Part shown: positions 1 through 9,182 of the stretch, in pieces | Position numbering within the stretch: position 1 is the stretch's first letter | Layout of the letters: the number at the start of each line of letters is the position of its first letter | Assembly (NCBI GenBank): GCA_945956915.1 | Contig: CAMFJH010000013.1 | Location: forward strand, 1 to 58,487 | Length of the DNA stretch: 58,487 nucleotides | Direction of reading: 5' to 3' | From: an uncultured Francisellaceae bacterium | GTDB lineage: Bacteria; Pseudomonadota; Gammaproteobacteria; UBA6186; Azoamicaceae | The notes under the pieces: generated by a model | Seen by the model: only the letters and a program-made list of their open reading frames with translations | The model's database searches: none | Told to the model about the DNA's origin: nothing | Position numbers and translations under genes: made by a program

Positions 1-48
1 AAAAAGGTAAATATAGGAAAAAAGCCGCATGACATTTAGCGCCAGCGA

Positions 49-3000
49 CTAACTAAGCGGATGCTGTTGGATAACCATCCGGGCTTGATTTTCGAATATC
101 TGTTGAAGCGCTTGGGCTTTTATAGCCAAGGCATCCAATGCTTCTTTATTTTCTAAGGGATTGTCGTTATTTTTTACAAAATCAAATACTGGTTTTAGGG
201 CATGACAAAAAGTTGAACCTATATTAACAGCCAATTCGGAATTGTGTTTTAAAAAACTGCCCATGGCCTCGAATGCATTTCCTAATGCTTCTATGCTTTG
301 TACTTCATTTTTTCTCTCTGTTAATAATTCAAAAGGCAAGCGCATAATATCTTGTCCAAGTTTTTCAAATTCGGCTTGTTCAGAAGCTGGCACATTATTT
401 TCTCGGCAGACAAGATTCGTTTTTAAAAGGGCTTCACCGATAGGAAAAATGAGATCATTGAAATGTTTTTCCACAACCATTGCAGGCGCAGCTTTTAGGT
501 TTGCTTCCTGTATTGGGTCTAAGGGTTTAAGTTGTTTTGTGATTTTTTCCACATGTTCTTCTAGCTGTGTAAATCGTCCTAACAATCCCTCTCGGAGCTT
601 TTCATTCACACCTGCACTCACAAGCATTGCTTTGGCATTTATAATAAAATTTTGCATGGCTTCTAATTGCACTTGCGTTTCCCCACTCATCTTTTGCATC
701 AGCTCAGGATTTTCTTTAGAAAATTGATTTAAAGTTTGCAAGCTGTTCACAAATAATACAAATCCTTTTTTGACATTTTCAGCATTATCCATTTGCATAA
801 AAGGTAATTCTTGCAAAAGGATATTAGAGATAGCGCCCAGCGTCTCGCGTTGCACCACGCTCAAATTTCCTTGCTTATCTAAAGACTTCGCGTTTTGGAT
901 TAAATTCTTACCAAAAGCCATTGTTGTATTAAACAATGCTTGTTGTAAGTTTATAAACATTTTAGTTTCTTGCACCAATTGATTCGCCAATTGCGTTCTT
1001 TCGCGTTCATGTTCTAATCTTGTTAAGACACCCGATGATTTTTGCTTTTCAACTTCTAAAACATGGGCTGCCTTTTCTAGAATATCAAGCACTTCCTGAT
1101 CATGCTGTTCTAAAATAGGCGTTTGTGGCTCATTTTTTGTCGGGATTTTATCATTTTTCCATTGTTCTTTGAAATATTTCACAGCCTCACTCATTTTTTT
1201 TGCACGTTGCATAAGCAGCTTATCGAAAGTTGATTTTTCTTCAGGATGTAAATTCATATATTGAGTTACTTTAGCCTCAGATTTCTTGCTCAACATGGGG
1301 ATAAGATTTCTATTTAAGGCTTCGCTAAATTTTGCTATCGCTTCTTCAGGCCTTGGATCTATTTCTATTGTTAAGTTATCCATCACAGCCTTTAAGCTTT
1401 GATCCTGATCACGTTGTTCTATTTCGGCATCTATGCTTTGCTGCTTTTCTTCATCAGAAAGCGTATTCAATTGTTCTTCTTTTATTTTATTTTCTAAACG
1501 CGCATATTTTTTGTTGCTCGTTTTTGCGACAATTGCGCTTTTAATACCATATTGCACTGCTGCAAATGGAGATAATACGACTATTACGGGTGCAAGTGTG
1601 ATGACTGCAAGTGCTTTTAAACCATTTGAATTCCTTGAAAAGGCAAAATTGATTAAACCTGCTGCGCCTTTAATGCTTTCTAAAGGGTTTAAAATTTTGC
1701 GCACACTAAACACAACGAAGGCAACAGGAAATACGATTACCGCAGCAAGTGCTGCACCCGTTTTCTTCAAACCAGAGGCCTTGGGGTTTGCCAAGGTATC
1801 TACTATAGCACCACCTGCTTTTTCAATCGGATTATTGAAGCGATAACCTTTATTTCTTTTATAAAAAGCATCTTGAAACTCAAGAGCATTATTATAACAC
1901 ATTTGAGGATTGCCAAAATAACCTAAAGCTTTTTGCTTGAAAAATCTCTTTTGATATTCTTCAACTGCGCCTGCTTCTAAAATAGCATCTGTTGATTTAG
2001 AACAATTTTTGCGATATAAGTCAAAGTTTTCTGCATCTTTATCAGATAATTCAACCATTTTTTCAAGCATAGCTTTAACATCCAAACCATTCCAAGCACC
2101 TATTGTATCTTCAGTTAAAGGACCTACTTCTGTCGGTCGGATAGGTAAAAATACTACTCCTGATGGTTCCAAGCCTCGCACAGTATAAGATATCTCTTGA
2201 TCAACAAGGCTTTGTATACCAACCAAATCATATCGCATAGGGATAATATCCTGTTTAACACGTTCATAGCTTTGCTGTGCAACCTGATAAATATTATTAA
2301 TTTTTTCAAGCGTTAATTTATCAACAGGCGCATCGACAATATTTTTCCAATCATTATTTCTGTCTTTTAAGAACGGATTTAAATCATTTAACAAAGCTGC
2401 TAAGCTGTCATTCACATTTATATTTTTCTCCCCTTCTGGTTTATTTGACAACGAAACTTGGAGGTTCTTCAAAATACTTAGTAGTTTTTCTAAACGTTGT
2501 GCTTTTACACTATCGGATAATCCTTTGTCCTGTTCCATCACTCCTTCCAATCTTCTATTACATGCCTCATAAATCTCGATAATATTCATCGAAGTTAATT
2601 CTTTGGCATTTAGCACCTCATCATATAATTCAATATCGTTTTCGCCTTCGTATTGTAGCATTTGCAAAAACCATCTAAATTCATTAGTCACCGGAAATCT
2701 ATTATCATTCAAATGCTCTTTTAATGTATTCAAAACCGTCATTGTAGCACCATATTGCATCCAATTATATTGGCTTATTATTTTTGCTTTATAAGTATTT
2801 TTTATATTTTCCAAAATTATCAAATCTTCTTTATTAACCTTGTCAGGATCTGCGATTTGTTTTTTCCAATCAGGTGAGAATTTATTTAAAATTATTTTTT
2901 CAGTAGGACTTAGCTTAATGGTGCTGACTCTTTCTAACTCAGACTTTCTAGCATTTAACTTCGTTTCAAAAATTGTAATCGATGAACTTTCATCCCTCAC

Positions 3001-3573
3001 TTCATTTTTTAAAACATCATATTGTCTCTTGGCCTGTAAATAATTGACTTGCTCATCCCCTAGATCTCGTACATGTATTATTTCATCGGGGGCGTAAGAC
3101 ATTAATCTACTCCCTAACTTCCCTTTATGGTGTCGTTGTTCTGGTTGACTCAAGTTTAATTTCTTAATTTTTTCTTCATCCCATTCAAAAGAAACCCCTT
3201 CTCTTTCATGACTAACATCTTCCTGCCTATCTTTGCGCAAATAAAAAGTACCTGCATAACTTGGCCACCAACTCCAATAGGCTTCTATTACCTTTATTTC
3301 TTTTTCTAGCCCCTGTTTGTCGAAAATGCTAACTGTTTTTTCTCTACAAGGAATATTATGTTCTTGACAATATTTTAATAATTCTTGGCCATTAGGATTG
3401 TCGGGAAAAGTAATTTGTACAGCAGCATGCCCTACGTTTCCACCAAATAAGAGTGCATCCAAAGCGTGTACTAGCCCATTTCCAGCATCAGGCGAACTAC
3501 CCCAAGTTAATACTTTAACACCAAAAACAGACTCCGTTGCGTCTGTGTTTAAAGATTCTAACCCCACTGCCAT
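49..3573 (-). CDS. Large effector-like protein with permuted papain-type His/Cys pair
   Basis: I do not recognise this 1174-residue protein as a named family. Near the N-terminus GNVGHAAVQI places a histidine at residue 49 after a hydrophobic strand, and YRKNCSKSTDAIL places a cysteine at residue 524. His before Cys, with the Cys at a helix start after Asn, is the order seen in permuted papain-fold peptidases and acyltransferases (YiiX, LRAT, PPPDE types); the assignment here is inference. Residues 175-460 look helical. Two membrane segments lie at about 605-627 and 651-675, followed by some 500 residues of charged helix and coiled coil. No signal peptide is visible. The start is well supported: AGGAGAC lies 4 bases before the ATG. 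Size and architecture resemble secreted effectors of intracellular bacteria. Confidence 0.8.
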   Translation of the reverse strand: MAVGLESLNTDATESVFGVKVLTWGSSPDAGNGLVHALDALLFGGNVGHAAVQITFPDNPNGQELLKYCQEHNIPCREKTVSIFDKQGLEKEIKVIEAYWSWWPSYAGTFYLRKDRQEDVSHEREGVSFEWDEEKIKKLNLSQPEQRHHKGKLGSRLMSYAPDEIIHVRDLGDEQVNYLQAKRQYDVLKNEVRDESSSITIFETKLNARKSELERVSTIKLSPTEKIILNKFSPDWKKQIADPDKVNKEDLIILENIKNTYKAKIISQYNWMQYGATMTVLNTLKEHLNDNRFPVTNEFRWFLQMLQYEGENDIELYDEVLNAKELTSMNIIEIYEACNRRLEGVMEQDKGLSDSVKAQRLEKLLSILKNLQVSLSNKPEGEKNINVNDSLAALLNDLNPFLKDRNNDWKNIVDAPVDKLTLEKINNIYQVAQQSYERVKQDIIPMRYDLVGIQSLVDQEISYTVRGLEPSGVVFLPIRPTEVGPLTEDTIGAWNGLDVKAMLEKMVELSDKDAENFDLYRKNCSKSTDAILEAGAVEEYQKRFFKQKALGYFGNPQMCYNNALEFQDAFYKRNKGYRFNNPIEKAGGAIVDTLANPKASGLKKTGAALAAVIVFPVAFVVFSVRKILNPLESIKGAAGLINFAFSRNSNGLKALAVITLAPVIVVLSPFAAVQYGIKSAIVAKTSNKKYARLENKIKEEQLNTLSDEEKQQSIDAEIEQRDQDQSLKAVMDNLTIEIDPRPEEAIAKFSEALNRNLIPMLSKKSEAKVTQYMNLHPEEKSTFDKLLMQRAKKMSEAVKYFKEQWKNDKIPTKNEPQTPILEQHDQEVLDILEKAAHVLEVEKQKSSGVLTRLEHERERTQLANQLVQETKMFINLQQALFNTTMAFGKNLIQNAKSLDKQGNLSVVQRETLGAISNILLQELPFMQMDNAENVKKGFVLFVNSLQTLNQFSKENPELMQKMSGETQVQLEAMQNFIINAKAMLVSAGVNEKLREGLLGRFTQLEEHVEKITKQLKPLDPIQEANLKAAPAMVVEKHFNDLIFPIGEALLKTNLVCRENNVPASEQAEFEKLGQDIMRLPFELLTERKNEVQSIEALGNAFEAMGSFLKHNSELAVNIGSTFCHALKPVFDFVKNNDNPLENKEALDALAIKAQALQQIFENQARMVIQQHPLS

Positions 3574-3701
3574 GGTTGTCTCCTATTACAGTCATTATCT
3601 GTAAAGGCTTAGTAATTTTTTTTGAATGGATGTTCCAAGTATAAACTATTGCAACTACGCTTATTATTGTGAAGGTTAGCGTATTGAGAGTCTCACAGTC
3701 A

Positions 3702-4637
3702 TTAACCAAATAAAATATTCATGCGACTACTTAGAAGGTTCGAATATCGTTCTTTACTCGCTTCAGATAAAAAACTAATCTTAATTAATTCTTGCCATTT
3801 TGGAATCGCAACTTGAATATCTTTTAAGATATTTTCAATGACCACAGCAGACAAACCCAATCTTTGCTTAGCATAGTAATTAATAAAATCTTTTTTGGTT
3901 AAATTATTTTTCTTTCCATTTAAAGGCAACGCGAGTTCTTCTTTAGCACGTGGCAGGGCAATTGTACTATTCACAAAGTCATAGGCGGGAGCTAGAGTTG
4001 TTTTTTGATCTTGAGTAATCAATGAGAAATTTTTAAGGTGCATGTCTTCATTTCCTGTGAGAAAATGAAAAAGAGTTCTAAGAAACAGCTCTTTTTTTTC
4101 AAGTATAGGAAAGGTACAATATTTTTCAATCACACCAATTAATTTCTCCATAGAAAATTGATATTTGGTTTCTCGATTACAATCGGCAAGTTGTGCAAAA
4201 TCTTCAACCATTAATTTTTGATGTTTGGGCATTCTATCAAAACGTTTAATAAAATAAGTAAACGCCTCATCACGCCCATACAATAAACCATGTACAGGTA
4301 CTTTTATGTTGATAACTGAAGCTAAACGCATGGTTAGGTCTTCATTTTCTGGGAGTTCATTGTAGGATGCACTTTGGGGTTTTAAAATGTAAGTGCCACC
4401 TGTATCACAAATATCAAAACATGCACTTTTAACATTCAAGCGAGCACTGAGTTTTAATTGTACACCTTGTATAGACATTTTACTGGCACGCATCTGTGCT
4501 TCTTTACGTTGTTCTTCTGCACTAAAGGGAAGATCTTGTAAAACCTCTAATTTTGGAGATAACAATCTTAAGCCCTGCTTAGAATATTTTTCTTCTGCAT
4601 TTAAAGGGATGTAGGCGATAGGACATATACGAATCAT
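3702..4637 (-). CDS. hipT: HipT-type serine/threonine kinase toxin of a HipBST system
   Basis: HipA-family kinase of 311 residues without the HipA N-subdomain, as in HipT. The Gly-rich loop SIQGVQLK covers residues 55-62, LKP gives the ATP-binding Lys at 86, NEDMHLKN (196-203) carries catalytic Asp198 and Asn203, and AYDF supplies the metal-binding Asp220. Characterised HipT (E. coli O127:H6) phosphorylates tryptophanyl-tRNA synthetase; the target here is unknown. The loop serine motif reads S-I-Q, not the S-x-S of the E. coli O127 protein, so Ser55 is the probable autophosphorylation site. The ATG follows the hipS stop codon directly (TAAATG), so translation is probably coupled. Confidence 0.9.
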   Translation of the reverse strand: MIRICPIAYIPLNAEEKYSKQGLRLLSPKLEVLQDLPFSAEEQRKEAQMRASKMSIQGVQLKLSARLNVKSACFDICDTGGTYILKPQSASYNELPENEDLTMRLASVINIKVPVHGLLYGRDEAFTYFIKRFDRMPKHQKLMVEDFAQLADCNRETKYQFSMEKLIGVIEKYCTFPILEKKELFLRTLFHFLTGNEDMHLKNFSLITQDQKTTLAPAYDFVNSTIALPRAKEELALPLNGKKNNLTKKDFINYYAKQRLGLSAVVIENILKDIQVAIPKWQELIKISFLSEASKERYSNLLSSRMNILFG

Positions 4638-4970
4638 TTAATGGTTATCCTCTTTTTCAGGATTGCAGGGTTTTACACTGACTGCACCCACCAAATCACT
4701 TCCTACAGTAATCAATTGTCCAAAATAATCATACCTATCCAATTTAGCATATCGTAAAAGAGCTTCTAATTGAGGACCTTCTGGCAATACACCATCAAAA
4801 AATGCAGGAAATTTTTTAAATATATAAGGATCTGTACGCACAGGCATTGTTAATGAGATAGGATCACCCTGATAATTGAGATCATATTGCACGATATAAC
4901 CTTCATCATTATCTTTTTCAATTAATTTTCCGGCTTCCGTTTGATGGACAATGATACTTGCTATTCTCAT
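4638..4970 (-). CDS. hipS: HipS-like small protein (HipA N-subdomain), probable antitoxin
   Basis: A 110-residue stand-alone version of the HipA N-terminal subdomain, with the typical run PISLTMP, the FFDGVLPEG motif (57-65) and GSDLVGAVSV near the end. In the E. coli HipBST system this small protein, not HipB, neutralises the kinase by plugging its active site. Many homologues have a Trp directly after LPEG; here the residue is Pro66. The gene overlaps hipB by 4 bases (ATGA) and abuts hipT without a gap, so the three form one transcript. The role is inferred from family and gene order. Confidence 0.87.
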   Translation of the reverse strand: MRIASIIVHQTEAGKLIEKDNDEGYIVQYDLNYQGDPISLTMPVRTDPYIFKKFPAFFDGVLPEGPQLEALLRYAKLDRYDYFGQLITVGSDLVGAVSVKPCNPEKEDNH

Positions 4971-5221
4971 CGTTTAGTCTCGAGGTCTTTATAATGTTTC
5001 ATTAGAGGGCTTTGTAAATCTAGGGTAATGTTTAAAACGGTTAATACTTTGATTAATGTATTTAATTGAACACTTTCTTTAGAATGCTCTATATCAAAAA
5101 TCACAGTTTTGCCCACTGCAGCAAGACTTGCCAGCTGAATGCGTGTAAGACCGCTTTTTTTTCGATGGTATCGCACAATCTGCCCTAACTCTACTAAAAA
5201 TTTATCATTTTTACCTTGCAT
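4967..5221 (-). CDS. hipB: HipB-like XRE-family DNA-binding protein
   Basis: An 84-residue helix-turn-helix protein, first gene of hipB-hipS-hipT. Residues 10-65 form an XRE/Cro domain, with LTRIQLASLAAVGKTVIFDIE as the helix-turn-helix. In HipBST systems HipB dimers bind palindromes in the operon promoter and autoregulate, while HipS acts as the antitoxin. Two strong palindromes lie directly upstream and bracket a recognisable promoter, which fits autoregulation. No strong ribosome binding site is evident; upstream is AT-rich. An alternative is an unrelated XRE regulator, but the gene order argues against that. Confidence 0.87.
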   Translation of the reverse strand: MQGKNDKFLVELGQIVRYHRKKSGLTRIQLASLAAVGKTVIFDIEHSKESVQLNTLIKVLTVLNITLDLQSPLMKHYKDLETKR

Positions 5222-5237
5222 CTAAAATCATTCCGAA

Positions 5238-5255
5238 TTACTGTTATAACAGTAA
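5238..5255. promoter_or_regulatory. Operator 1 of hipBST, perfect 18-bp palindrome
   Basis: TTACTGTTATAACAGTAA is its own reverse complement over all 18 bases. On the minus strand it lies just downstream of, and touching, the -10 box of the hipB promoter, where a bound dimer would block initiation. The half-site TTACTG recurs in a second palindrome 71 bp upstream. HipB binding is inferred. Confidence 0.85.
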
Positions 5256-5283
5256 ATATAATAAACTTTTTCTCGTTTTGCAA
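5255..5283 (-). promoter_or_regulatory. Promoter of the hipBST operon
   Basis: On the minus strand TTGCAA (5283-5278) is followed after exactly 17 bases by TATATT (5260-5255), a sigma-70-type arrangement pointing at hipB, whose start codon lies 34 bases past the -10. The two TTACTG palindromes flank this promoter, one over the start site and one upstream of the -35. Confidence 0.75.
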
Positions 5284-5308
5284 TAAAAATACTTAATGTG
5301 GGACAGAA

Positions 5309-5326
5309 TTACTGCCAAGGCAGTAA
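5309..5326. promoter_or_regulatory. Operator 2 of hipBST, 8-bp arms
   Basis: TTACTGCC-AA-GGCAGTAA is an inverted repeat with 8-bp arms and a 2-bp centre. It shares the TTACTG half-site with operator 1. Centre-to-centre distance is 71 bp, close to seven helical turns, so looping or cooperative binding across the promoter is possible. Confidence 0.8.
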
Positions 5327-5391
5327 AAAAATCTTTTTTTGAGTCTTCGCCAGAGATGCTAAACTGATTTTTCGATCAGCATTATTGCCCA

Positions 5392-5420
5392 TTGACAAGC
5401 GTATAGAATCCAGAGAAAAT
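5392..5420 (+). promoter_or_regulatory. Probable promoter of tRNA-Met and miaB
   Basis: A perfect TTGACA (5392-5397) is followed after 17 bases by GAAAAT, a weak -10, ending 10 bases before the tRNA. No terminator separates the tRNA from miaB, so both may be read from here. Confidence 0.5.
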
Positions 5421-5430
5421 AGTGCGCTTA

Positions 5431-5507
5431 GGCTATGTAGCTCAGCTGGTTAGAGCGCGGCACTCATAATGCTGAGGTCGGTGGTTCGAGTCCACCCATA
5501 GCCACCA
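5431..5507 (+). tRNA. tRNA-Met (CAT), elongator type
   Basis: A 77-base cloverleaf: acceptor stem GGCTATG pairs with CATAGCC, followed by the discriminator A and an encoded CCA. The anticodon loop is CTCATAA (anticodon CAT) and the T arm is GGTGGTTCGAGTCCACC. The body matches elongator tRNA-Met, not initiator; a lysidine-modified Ile-CAT tRNA is less likely. miaB starts 15 bases downstream. Confidence 0.95.
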
Positions 5508-5522
5508 AGAATTTTGAGATTT

Positions 5523-6866
5523 ATGAAAACAGTTTATATCAAAACCTACGGTTGCCAAATGAACGAGTACGACTCCAATAGGATGCTGGACTTGCTCAAA
5601 ACAACCCATGGACTAAGCCCCGTCGAAGAACCCGAAGATGCAGATCTTTTGCTGCTTAATACCTGTTCAGTTCGAGAAAAAGCCTACTTAAAAGTATTAT
5701 CTGAGCTTGGCCGTTGGAGACCCTTAAAAGAAGCAAGGCCCGATCGCATTATTGGCGTGGGCGGCTGTGTGGGTAGCCAAGAAGGGGCTGATCTTCAAAA
5801 ACAAGTCCCTTTTGTAGATATCGTGTTTGGACCCCAAACCCTACATCGATTGCCCCATTTGATCAGCACTGTTACTCAAAAACGCAGTCCTGTGGTGGAT
5901 GTCTCCTTCCCTGCTATTGAAAAATTTGATCAATTACCCGATCCCAAAGCCGATGGACCTACCGCTTATGTCTCTATTATGGAAGGATGTAGCAAATATT
6001 GTAGCTTTTGTGTAGTGCCTTATACGCGTGGAGAAGAAGTCAGCCGACCTTTAGATGATGTATTGCATGAAATCATGACTTTAACGCAGCAAGGTGTGCG
6101 AGAGGTGACCCTCTTAGGACAAAATGTGAATGCTTATCGAGGCCGCATGCATTCGGGTGAAATCGCTGATCTTGCGCTACTGATTCGCTATATTGCAGCC
6201 CTGGATGATATTTATCGCATTCGTTTCTTTACCTCTCATCCCTTAGAATTCTCAGATAGCATGATAGAGGCCTATGCTGATATTTCTAAATTACCCAATC
6301 ATTTACATTTACCGGTACAAAGTGGCTCGGATCGCATTTTATCGCTGATGAAACGCGGTTATACAGCTGCTCTCTATAAGGACAAAATGTCTCGTTTACG
6401 TGCGCTTCGTCCCAAACTCAGTATTACTTCCGATTTTATTGTGGGTTTTCCCGGTGAAACAGAAGAAGATTTCCTTGCAACCCTGGATTTGGTGCAAACG
6501 GTTGGCTTTGATCAGTCTTTTAGTTTTATTTATAGCCCAAGACCCGGGACTCCAGCTGCCAATTTACCTGATAATGTGCCTGCTGAAGTTAAAAAACAGC
6601 GTTTAGACATTCTTCAAGCCCGCTTAACTCAACAAGCCCTTGCTATCAGCCAAGCTATGGTCAATACTTCAGAAGAGATTCTAGTCACTGGGTATTCTAA
6701 GAAAGACAATACTATACTGTGTGGACGTACAGAAAATAACCGAGTGGTCAATTTTGAAGGAGGCGATGCATCTTTAATAGGCCAATGTGTAATGGTAGAC
6801 ATAACAGAAGTGAGCGGCAATACATTAAGAGGGATTTTTAAATGCAAAGCGCCGAACTTACTTTAA
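5523..6866 (+). CDS. miaB: tRNA-2-methylthio-N6-dimethylallyladenosine synthase MiaB
   Basis: Radical-SAM methylthiotransferase that adds the methylthio group to i6A37 in tRNAs reading U-starting codons. From the ATG at 5523 it has 447 residues. Cys11, Cys48 and Cys82 are the N-terminal cluster ligands ([21 protein letters not shown]); CSKYCSFC gives the radical-SAM Cys156, Cys160 and Cys163; a TRAM domain follows from about residue 380. A TTG three codons upstream is in frame, but ATG gives the usual [14 protein letters not shown] start. It begins 15 bases after tRNA-Met and overlaps phoH by 25 bases, heading the conserved miaB-phoH-ybeY-corC operon. Confidence 0.96.
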   Translation: MKTVYIKTYGCQMNEYDSNRMLDLLKTTHGLSPVEEPEDADLLLLNTCSVREKAYLKVLSELGRWRPLKEARPDRIIGVGGCVGSQEGADLQKQVPFVDIVFGPQTLHRLPHLISTVTQKRSPVVDVSFPAIEKFDQLPDPKADGPTAYVSIMEGCSKYCSFCVVPYTRGEEVSRPLDDVLHEIMTLTQQGVREVTLLGQNVNAYRGRMHSGEIADLALLIRYIAALDDIYRIRFFTSHPLEFSDSMIEAYADISKLPNHLHLPVQSGSDRILSLMKRGYTAALYKDKMSRLRALRPKLSITSDFIVGFPGETEEDFLATLDLVQTVGFDQSFSFIYSPRPGTPAANLPDNVPAEVKKQRLDILQARLTQQALAISQAMVNTSEEILVTGYSKKDNTILCGRTENNRVVNFEGGDASLIGQCVMVDITEVSGNTLRGIFKCKAPNLL

Positions 6867-7828
6867 TCCCTTTTGATAATCGACGCCTAGTGAATTTGTG
6901 CGGAAGATTTGATGAACATTTACGCTTGATTGAAAAACGATTAAACATAGAAATTATCAACAAAGGCAATGTTTTTCAGCTCAGTGGCTCTACCCAAGCG
7001 ATTCAAACGGCTACCCAAGTTTTAAAACAGCTTTACCATACCACCGGCCAAAACGAAACCTTAAGCCCCACAGAAGTGCATTTGGCTTTACAGGAATTTG
7101 CAAAACCTAATCATGCAAACGATAAGCTACCTGAAAACCTGATTGCCAATGTACACACGCATTTAAAAACCCGCACCGGTGAAATTCATCCTCGTTCGCC
7201 TAATCAAGAATTATATGTTCAACAAGTTTTTTCGCATGATATTAATTTTGGCATTGGCCCGGCCGGCACGGGTAAAACTTTTTTAGCGGTGGCTTGTGCG
7301 GTGGCAGCGCTTGAAGCAGAAACCATTAAACGTATTATTTTGGTACGACCCGCAGTTGAAGCCGGTGAGCGTTTAGGCTTTTTACCCGGTGATTTGGCTC
7401 AAAAAATAGATCCTTATCTAAGGCCGCTTTATGATGCCCTCTATGAAATACTGGGATTTGAACGCGTTAGCAAATTGATTGAACGACAAGTGATTGAAAT
7501 TGCTTCTTTGGCTTATATGCGTGGTCGCACTTTAAATGATGCTTTTATCATTTTGGACGAAAGCCAAAATACCACGGTTTCGCAAATGAAAATGTTTTTA
7601 ACCCGAATTGGTTTTAACTCGGTTGCGGTTATCACAGGCGATATTACTCAAGTGGATTTGCCACCTGATAAATTATCAGGCTTAAAACATGTAATAGCCT
7701 TATTAAAAGATATCAAGGGCATTAGTTTTACTTTTTTCCAATCCACCGATGTGGTGCGTCACCCTATCGTACAAACTATTATCGAAGCCTACGAAAAACA
7801 AATTCCAGGAAAATACAATGAGTATTGA
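6842..7828 (+). CDS. ybeZ: PhoH-like ATPase (YbeZ family)
   Basis: A 328-residue PhoH-family P-loop NTPase. Walker A is GPAGTGKT at 139-146 and Walker B is FIILDESQN at about 238-246. Residues 1-110 form the KH-like/PhoH N-terminal part. It is the conserved neighbour of YbeY and thought to act with it in RNA processing or ribosome quality control; the exact substrate is not settled. It starts inside the end of miaB, with AGAGGGA upstream of the ATG, and its last bases overlap the ybeY start, so the operon is tightly coupled. Confidence 0.93.
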   Translation: MQSAELTLIPFDNRRLVNLCGRFDEHLRLIEKRLNIEIINKGNVFQLSGSTQAIQTATQVLKQLYHTTGQNETLSPTEVHLALQEFAKPNHANDKLPENLIANVHTHLKTRTGEIHPRSPNQELYVQQVFSHDINFGIGPAGTGKTFLAVACAVAALEAETIKRIILVRPAVEAGERLGFLPGDLAQKIDPYLRPLYDALYEILGFERVSKLIERQVIEIASLAYMRGRTLNDAFIILDESQNTTVSQMKMFLTRIGFNSVAVITGDITQVDLPPDKLSGLKHVIALLKDIKGISFTFFQSTDVVRHPIVQTIIEAYEKQIPGKYNEY

Positions 7829-8282
7829 ACTCGAATTACAAATTGCGACTAATATCAAAACCTTACCACACCCTGCACAATTTCGAGAATGGGTAAGTAT
7901 TGCTTTATGGAACCGCTTAGACACGGGCGAAATGACCATTCGTGTTGTTGACGAAGCTGAAAGTGCAACACTCAATGAACAATACCGAGGTATCAAGGGT
8001 CCTACGAATGTATTGTCTTTTCCCTATGATCCTGTCCCTGGGATCTCGGACAATCTTTTAGGGGATATCGTTATTTGCGCACCCTTAATTGAAGTTGAAG
8101 CACAAGAACAACATAAAACTTTACTCGCCCATTGGGCACACATGGTGGTTCATGGGTGTTTACATTTATTAGGATTTAACCACGAATTACCCGAAGAAGC
8201 TGAAGAAATGGAAGCCTTAGAAACAGAACTGTTGGTTAAATTAGGCTTTCCCCCACCCTATGGAGATTTTATTCAATCATGA
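7818..8282 (+). CDS. ybeY: Endoribonuclease YbeY, rRNA maturation factor
   Basis: A 154-residue metal-dependent endoribonuclease needed for 16S rRNA 3' end maturation and 70S quality control. The signature HGCLHLLGFNH (three His zinc ligands, H-x3-H-x5-H) is present, with NVLSFPYD upstream. Longer in-frame extensions reach 7749, but the ATG at 7818 has AGGA seven bases upstream and gives the normal family length. It overlaps phoH by 11 bases and corC by 4 (ATGA). Confidence 0.95.
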   Translation: MSIELELQIATNIKTLPHPAQFREWVSIALWNRLDTGEMTIRVVDEAESATLNEQYRGIKGPTNVLSFPYDPVPGISDNLLGDIVICAPLIEVEAQEQHKTLLAHWAHMVVHGCLHLLGFNHELPEEAEEMEALETELLVKLGFPPPYGDFIQS

Positions 8283-9163
8283 GCGATGAGAGTCAACAGC
8301 CTTCTGGCACTCGCAGTTGGTTAGAAAAAATTGGACAAGCGTTTTGTAGTGAACCTCGCGATAAAAATGAGCTTATAGAAGTGTTAAGAGAAGCACATGA
8401 TAAACAGCTTATCGATGCGAATGCCTTAGGCATGATGGAAGGTGTACTTGAAATTCAAGAATTGCGGGTACGCGACATTATGTTGCCGCGTTCGCAAATG
8501 GTCGTTATAGAACAAAATATGCCTTTAAAAGATATCTTACCGGTTGTCATTCAAACCGTACACTCTCGATTCCCCGTTATCGGTGAAAATAAAGATGAAG
8601 TTTTAGGCATTTTATTGGCCAAAGATTTATTAAGCTATACCTTACCGGAACAAAATAAAGAACAACATCCTTCAGGTACAAGCACTCGTCCAAAGCATCA
8701 ATTTAATATTCGTGAAATTATACGTCCAGCAGTTTTTGTCCCTGAAAGTAAACGTTTAGATGTATTACTTCAAGAATTTCGTGTAAACCGTAATCATATG
8801 GCTGTGGTGATTGATGAATATGGTGGTGTGACGGGTCTTGTCACGATTGAAGATGTGCTGGAAGAAATTGTTGGCGATATAGAAGATGAATACGACACAG
8901 ATGATGATCAGGTGATAAAAAAGCATAATGAAAATTCTTATTATGTAAAAGCCTTAACACCGATAGAAGAATTTAATGAATATTTTAATGCCAAGTTAGA
9001 TGAAAAAGAAGCCGAAACCATTGGTGGATTAGTCTTAAGAGGCTTTGGACATTTACCCAAAAGAGGAGAGTCCATCATCATTGACCAGTATAAATTTAAA
9101 ATTATGCGTGCAGACAATCGGCGTATCCATCTATTGCATGTGATACCAAGCTTGATGCCCTAA
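8279..9163 (+). CDS. corC: CorC/YbeX family CBS-domain protein
   Basis: A 294-residue cytoplasmic protein with two CBS domains (about 65-130 and 140-200) and a C-terminal CorC_HlyC/transporter-associated domain (about 215-290). Family members are tied to magnesium and cobalt efflux and, through the ybeZYX operon, to ribosome assembly. RDIMLPRSQM opens the first CBS domain and DEYGGVTGLVTIEDVLEEIVGDI is the classic end of the second. It overlaps ybeY by 4 bases. In many gammaproteobacteria lnt comes next; here an inverted rimK intervenes. Confidence 0.94.
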   Translation: MSDESQQPSGTRSWLEKIGQAFCSEPRDKNELIEVLREAHDKQLIDANALGMMEGVLEIQELRVRDIMLPRSQMVVIEQNMPLKDILPVVIQTVHSRFPVIGENKDEVLGILLAKDLLSYTLPEQNKEQHPSGTSTRPKHQFNIREIIRPAVFVPESKRLDVLLQEFRVNRNHMAVVIDEYGGVTGLVTIEDVLEEIVGDIEDEYDTDDDQVIKKHNENSYYVKALTPIEEFNEYFNAKLDEKEAETIGGLVLRGFGHLPKRGESIIIDQYKFKIMRADNRRIHLLHVIPSLMP

Positions 9164-9182
9164 AATACCTTTGTCATTTCTT

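Noticed and set aside
242..1846. Several plus-strand frames of 60-161 codons
   Set aside because: They lie opposite the 1174-residue gene, have low-complexity Ser/Cys/Phe content typical of antisense frames and no ribosome binding sites.
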